From assembly GCA_946626605.1 (NCBI GenBank), contig CAMOUL010000008.1, positions 22,616 through 86,615 on the forward strand: a DNA stretch of 64,000 nucleotides, in the 5' to 3' direction. Numbering within the stretch: the stretch's first letter is position 1; each line of letters starts with the position of its first letter. This DNA comes from an uncultured Bacteroidales bacterium. Its GTDB lineage: Bacteria > Bacteroidota > Bacteroidia > Bacteroidales > Paludibacteraceae. The position numbers and the translations under genes are program-made. The notes under the pieces were generated by a model. That model worked only from the letters and a program-made list of their open reading frames with translations, was not told where the DNA came from and did not search any database. Positions 62,449-64,000 of this stretch are shown here, piece by piece.

Positions 62449-63243
62449 TTAGAACCATCCAAAACGTCGAATTAGGCGTAACAAGCCGGTTGGGATGCAC
62501 TGGATGACGGTGGTCAGGCAATGCCAGAAAACGGCCGGTATCGTCACTTTCGCCCTTCCTTTAAACAATGCCCGTAAAGCACGGCGTACCAGTGTCTGCG
62601 GACTGACGATGATACCAAAGGCCTTGCCGAGCTTGGTGTAGGCCGGTTTGATATTGTATAATCCCGTATCGACCGCACCGGGACTGACGTTCGTCACGTG
62701 TACGCCGTATTTGCGTAACTCGATATGCAGCGCGCGAGTGAAATGTGCTAAGAACGCTTTTGTACCTCCGTAGGTGCCTAAGCGCTGCGCGGCCATCTTC
62801 GAGGTCACGGAGCACACATTGAGGATATAACCCTTACCACGTGCTTTCATGTCCTGACCGAAGAGGTAACACAGCATCGCAGGTGTGTACATATGCAGGT
62901 TCATGATCAGACTCGTGAAGCCTTCGCTGTCATCCAATATATCTTTGTCGTGATAGACTCCGGCGTTATTGATCAGCACCTCCACCTCTATCTCGTGCGC
63001 GTGCGTATATTCGTATAGTTCGCGCGCGGAGGACTGCTTGCCCAAATCCATGACAAGCGGAATTACCTCTAATCCGTTAACCCTCTCATCCCCTAATCCT
63101 TTCTTGATCTCTTCTGCCGCGTCGTTAATCTCCGGAACGTTACTTACAATGAGTAAGTTATACCCCCGTTGGGCTAACTGTTTGGCGAACTCCAACCCCA
63201 TGCCGGACGAAGCACCGGTCACTAATGCGAAATGTTCTTTCAT
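62449..63243 (-). CDS. Short-chain dehydrogenase/reductase (SDR)
   Basis: 264 residues. NAD(P)-binding VTGASSGMGLEFAKQL, INNAG, the Ser in NVCSVTSKMA and the YGGTK catalytic Tyr-x3-Lys make a complete classical SDR. A C-terminal hydrophobic tail (FWHCLTTVIQCIPTGLL) could associate with membranes, as in 17-beta-hydroxysteroid or ketoacyl reductase-like SDRs. Substrate unknown. It stands alone. Confidence 0.9.
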   Translation of the reverse strand: MKEHFALVTGASSGMGLEFAKQLAQRGYNLLIVSNVPEINDAAEEIKKGLGDERVNGLEVIPLVMDLGKQSSARELYEYTHAHEIEVEVLINNAGVYHDKDILDDSEGFTSLIMNLHMYTPAMLCYLFGQDMKARGKGYILNVCSVTSKMAAQRLGTYGGTKAFLAHFTRALHIELRKYGVHVTNVSPGAVDTGLYNIKPAYTKLGKAFGIIVSPQTLVRRALRALFKGRAKVTIPAVFWHCLTTVIQCIPTGLLRLIRRFGWF

Positions 63244-63423
63244 ATCAAAATCTCAAATTTCAAATCTCATTTGAACTTCCTACAACCGTTCAACCAAAGT
63301 AAGTCCGTTTTTGCGTCCCATATAATAGCCTTCGAACATACTCTCAAAAATTTGTGCAAAATTATAAAAATATTTGCACATACACAAATTTTTTTGTATT
63401 TTTCATTCGCAAAAGATACCTCA
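63244..63423. other. AT-rich gap with heptanucleotide-like tract
   Basis: CTCAAATTTCAAATCTC words at 63249-63268 then AT-rich sequence; no gene. Confidence 0.5.
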
Positions 63424-63672
63424 ATGCCTGATACCGAATACATACAAGCTTTTCGCGCGAGAAACAATAAGGCAATTACCTTGTTTTATCGCGAATATAG
63501 GGAGTCATTTATGCCAAGAGTCCGTAAGCCGTGTCAGGGAAAATATCGAACGGGTAAATTTAGCCCTATTATTTGGCAGGATTTATCATGTTGGATTGAG
63601 CGATTTTGTGCAATAAATTCACCGTACTGCATAAAAAAAGTACATTTTTGTGCAATAAACTTGCATAATTGA
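63424..63672 (+). pseudogene. Truncated ECF sigma factor
   Basis: From ATG 63424 the first ~40 residues (MPDTEYIQAFRARNNKAITL, then FYREYRESFMPRVRK) match the N-terminal region 2 of ECF sigma factors of this phylum. The homology then fades (QGKYRTGKFSPIIWQDL) and the frame ends after 82 codons, with no region 4. It is followed by direct repeats and the RhuM-family gene, so the gene was probably cut by an insertion or deletion. Confidence 0.55.
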
Positions 63673-63691
63673 ATAAAAAGTAGTACCTTTG
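63661..63691 (+). promoter_or_regulatory. Promoter for the RhuM-family gene
   Basis: TTG 63661-63663, 20 nt, TACCTTTG 63684-63691. Confidence 0.8.
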
Positions 63692-63710
63692 CAAAAAATA
63701 AATTTGTTTT

Positions 63711-64000
63711 ATGAAGACACCAGATCTTACAAAAGATACCAAAGGAGAGATTGTTATCTATCAATCTGAAGAAGGGAGAGTTTCTGTTGATGTATTGTTT
63801 CAAGACGAAACGGTTTGGTTGCCTATTGAGCAAATGAGTATATTGTTTGGAAAATCGCGCTCTACCATCAACGAGCATATTCTGAATATTTATAAAGAAG
63901 GTGAACTTTCCGAAGCAGATACGGTGAGAAAAATCGGAATTTCCGACTTTTCTACCAAACCCACCAATTTCTACAACCTTGATGTCGTCATTTCTGTTGG
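63711..64000 (+). CDS. RhuM-family protein, N-terminal part
   Basis: 96 codons from ATG 63711 to the window end: MKTPDLTKDTKGEIVIYQ, then VDVLFQDETVWLPIEQMS and NFYNLDVVISVG. This is the start of the RhuM (virulence RhuM, phage-related) family, often found on islands beside restriction systems. Function poorly known. It has its own promoter and follows the truncated sigma gene, so it probably belongs to an acquired segment that continues beyond the window. Confidence 0.85.
   Translation, partial: MKTPDLTKDTKGEIVIYQSEEGRVSVDVLFQDETVWLPIEQMSILFGKSRSTINEHILNIYKEGELSEADTVRKIGISDFSTKPTNFYNLDVVISV

Overview
The window reads as a chromosomal segment of a Bacteroidales bacterium (phylum Bacteroidota), probably gut-associated; I cannot place it lower. 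The evidence is a SusC/SusD pair, DUF1573, DUF4292 and DUF5689 proteins, a DUF5689 lipoprotein next to a SusD-less TonB receptor, signal peptides of the type common in this phylum, and at least a dozen promoters of the Bacteroidota primary-sigma type (TTG or TTTG, 20 nt, TAnnTTTG). No phage module, complete insertion sequence or CRISPR array is visible.

Layout. 1-8336 (minus): the N-terminus of a polysaccharide-biosynthesis membrane protein, uvrA, an HU/transmembrane/LysM hybrid protein, HU, rimO and recQ, driven by a promoter before recQ. 8337-9140 is a repeat-rich gap. 9141-18159 (plus) is a sugar-uptake operon: MFS sugar transporter, lipoprotein, SusC, SusD and a secreted glycan-binding-like protein. 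Convergent to it, 18238-22924 (minus) is a galactoside operon: galK, galM and a GH2 lipoprotein. 23110-26722 holds a membrane protein, panB, an orphan FecCD permease and nadC. 26734-33699 (minus) is a long, tightly overlapping run: dut, TPR protein, DUF4292, EnvC-like, FKBP, Rieske-like lipoprotein, RimM-like, TrmH and a split U32 protein. 33755-35969 holds a lipid kinase and a GH53 galactanase. 36194-40535 holds dnaK, about 1 kb of palindrome-rich DNA, a small unknown gene and pfkA. 40584-46413 holds a SprT-like protein, folK, cvpA and a DUF5689/TonB-receptor pair. 46486-53964 (minus) holds asnS, dnaB, meaB, a DUF1573 protein and relA/spoT. 54138-60018 holds an amidase, an MCE protein, dnaA, and groES-groEL facing dnaA. 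The end holds ubiE, a Dabb protein, an outer-membrane protein, tRNA-Glu, an SDR enzyme, a broken ECF sigma gene and the start of a RhuM-family gene.

How genes work together. GH53 galactanase, SusC/D uptake, GH2 galactosidase, the MFS transporter, GalM and GalK form a plausible beta-galactan or lactose route to galactose-1-phosphate; galT and a dedicated regulator are not in the window. The EnvC-like protein has lost its zinc ligands and probably activates an amidase such as the one at 54138. DnaK and GroES/GroEL share small palindromes in their leaders that may be a heat-shock operator.

What stands out. (1) A membrane protein with a cytoplasmic HU DNA-binding domain and a periplasmic LysM domain, next to a normal HU gene. 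(2) Downstream of dnaK, arrays of tiny hairpins in which the linkers are conserved while the stems vary with both arms matching, in a 20-nt and an approximately 33-nt period. (3) About 18 heptanucleotide-period repeat tracts, several read in frame inside rimO, GH2, trmH, the U32 gene, ubiE and a lipoprotein signal peptide. (4) Two unrelated 11-nt-period arrays. These repeats, rather than any gene cluster, are the least explained content of the window.
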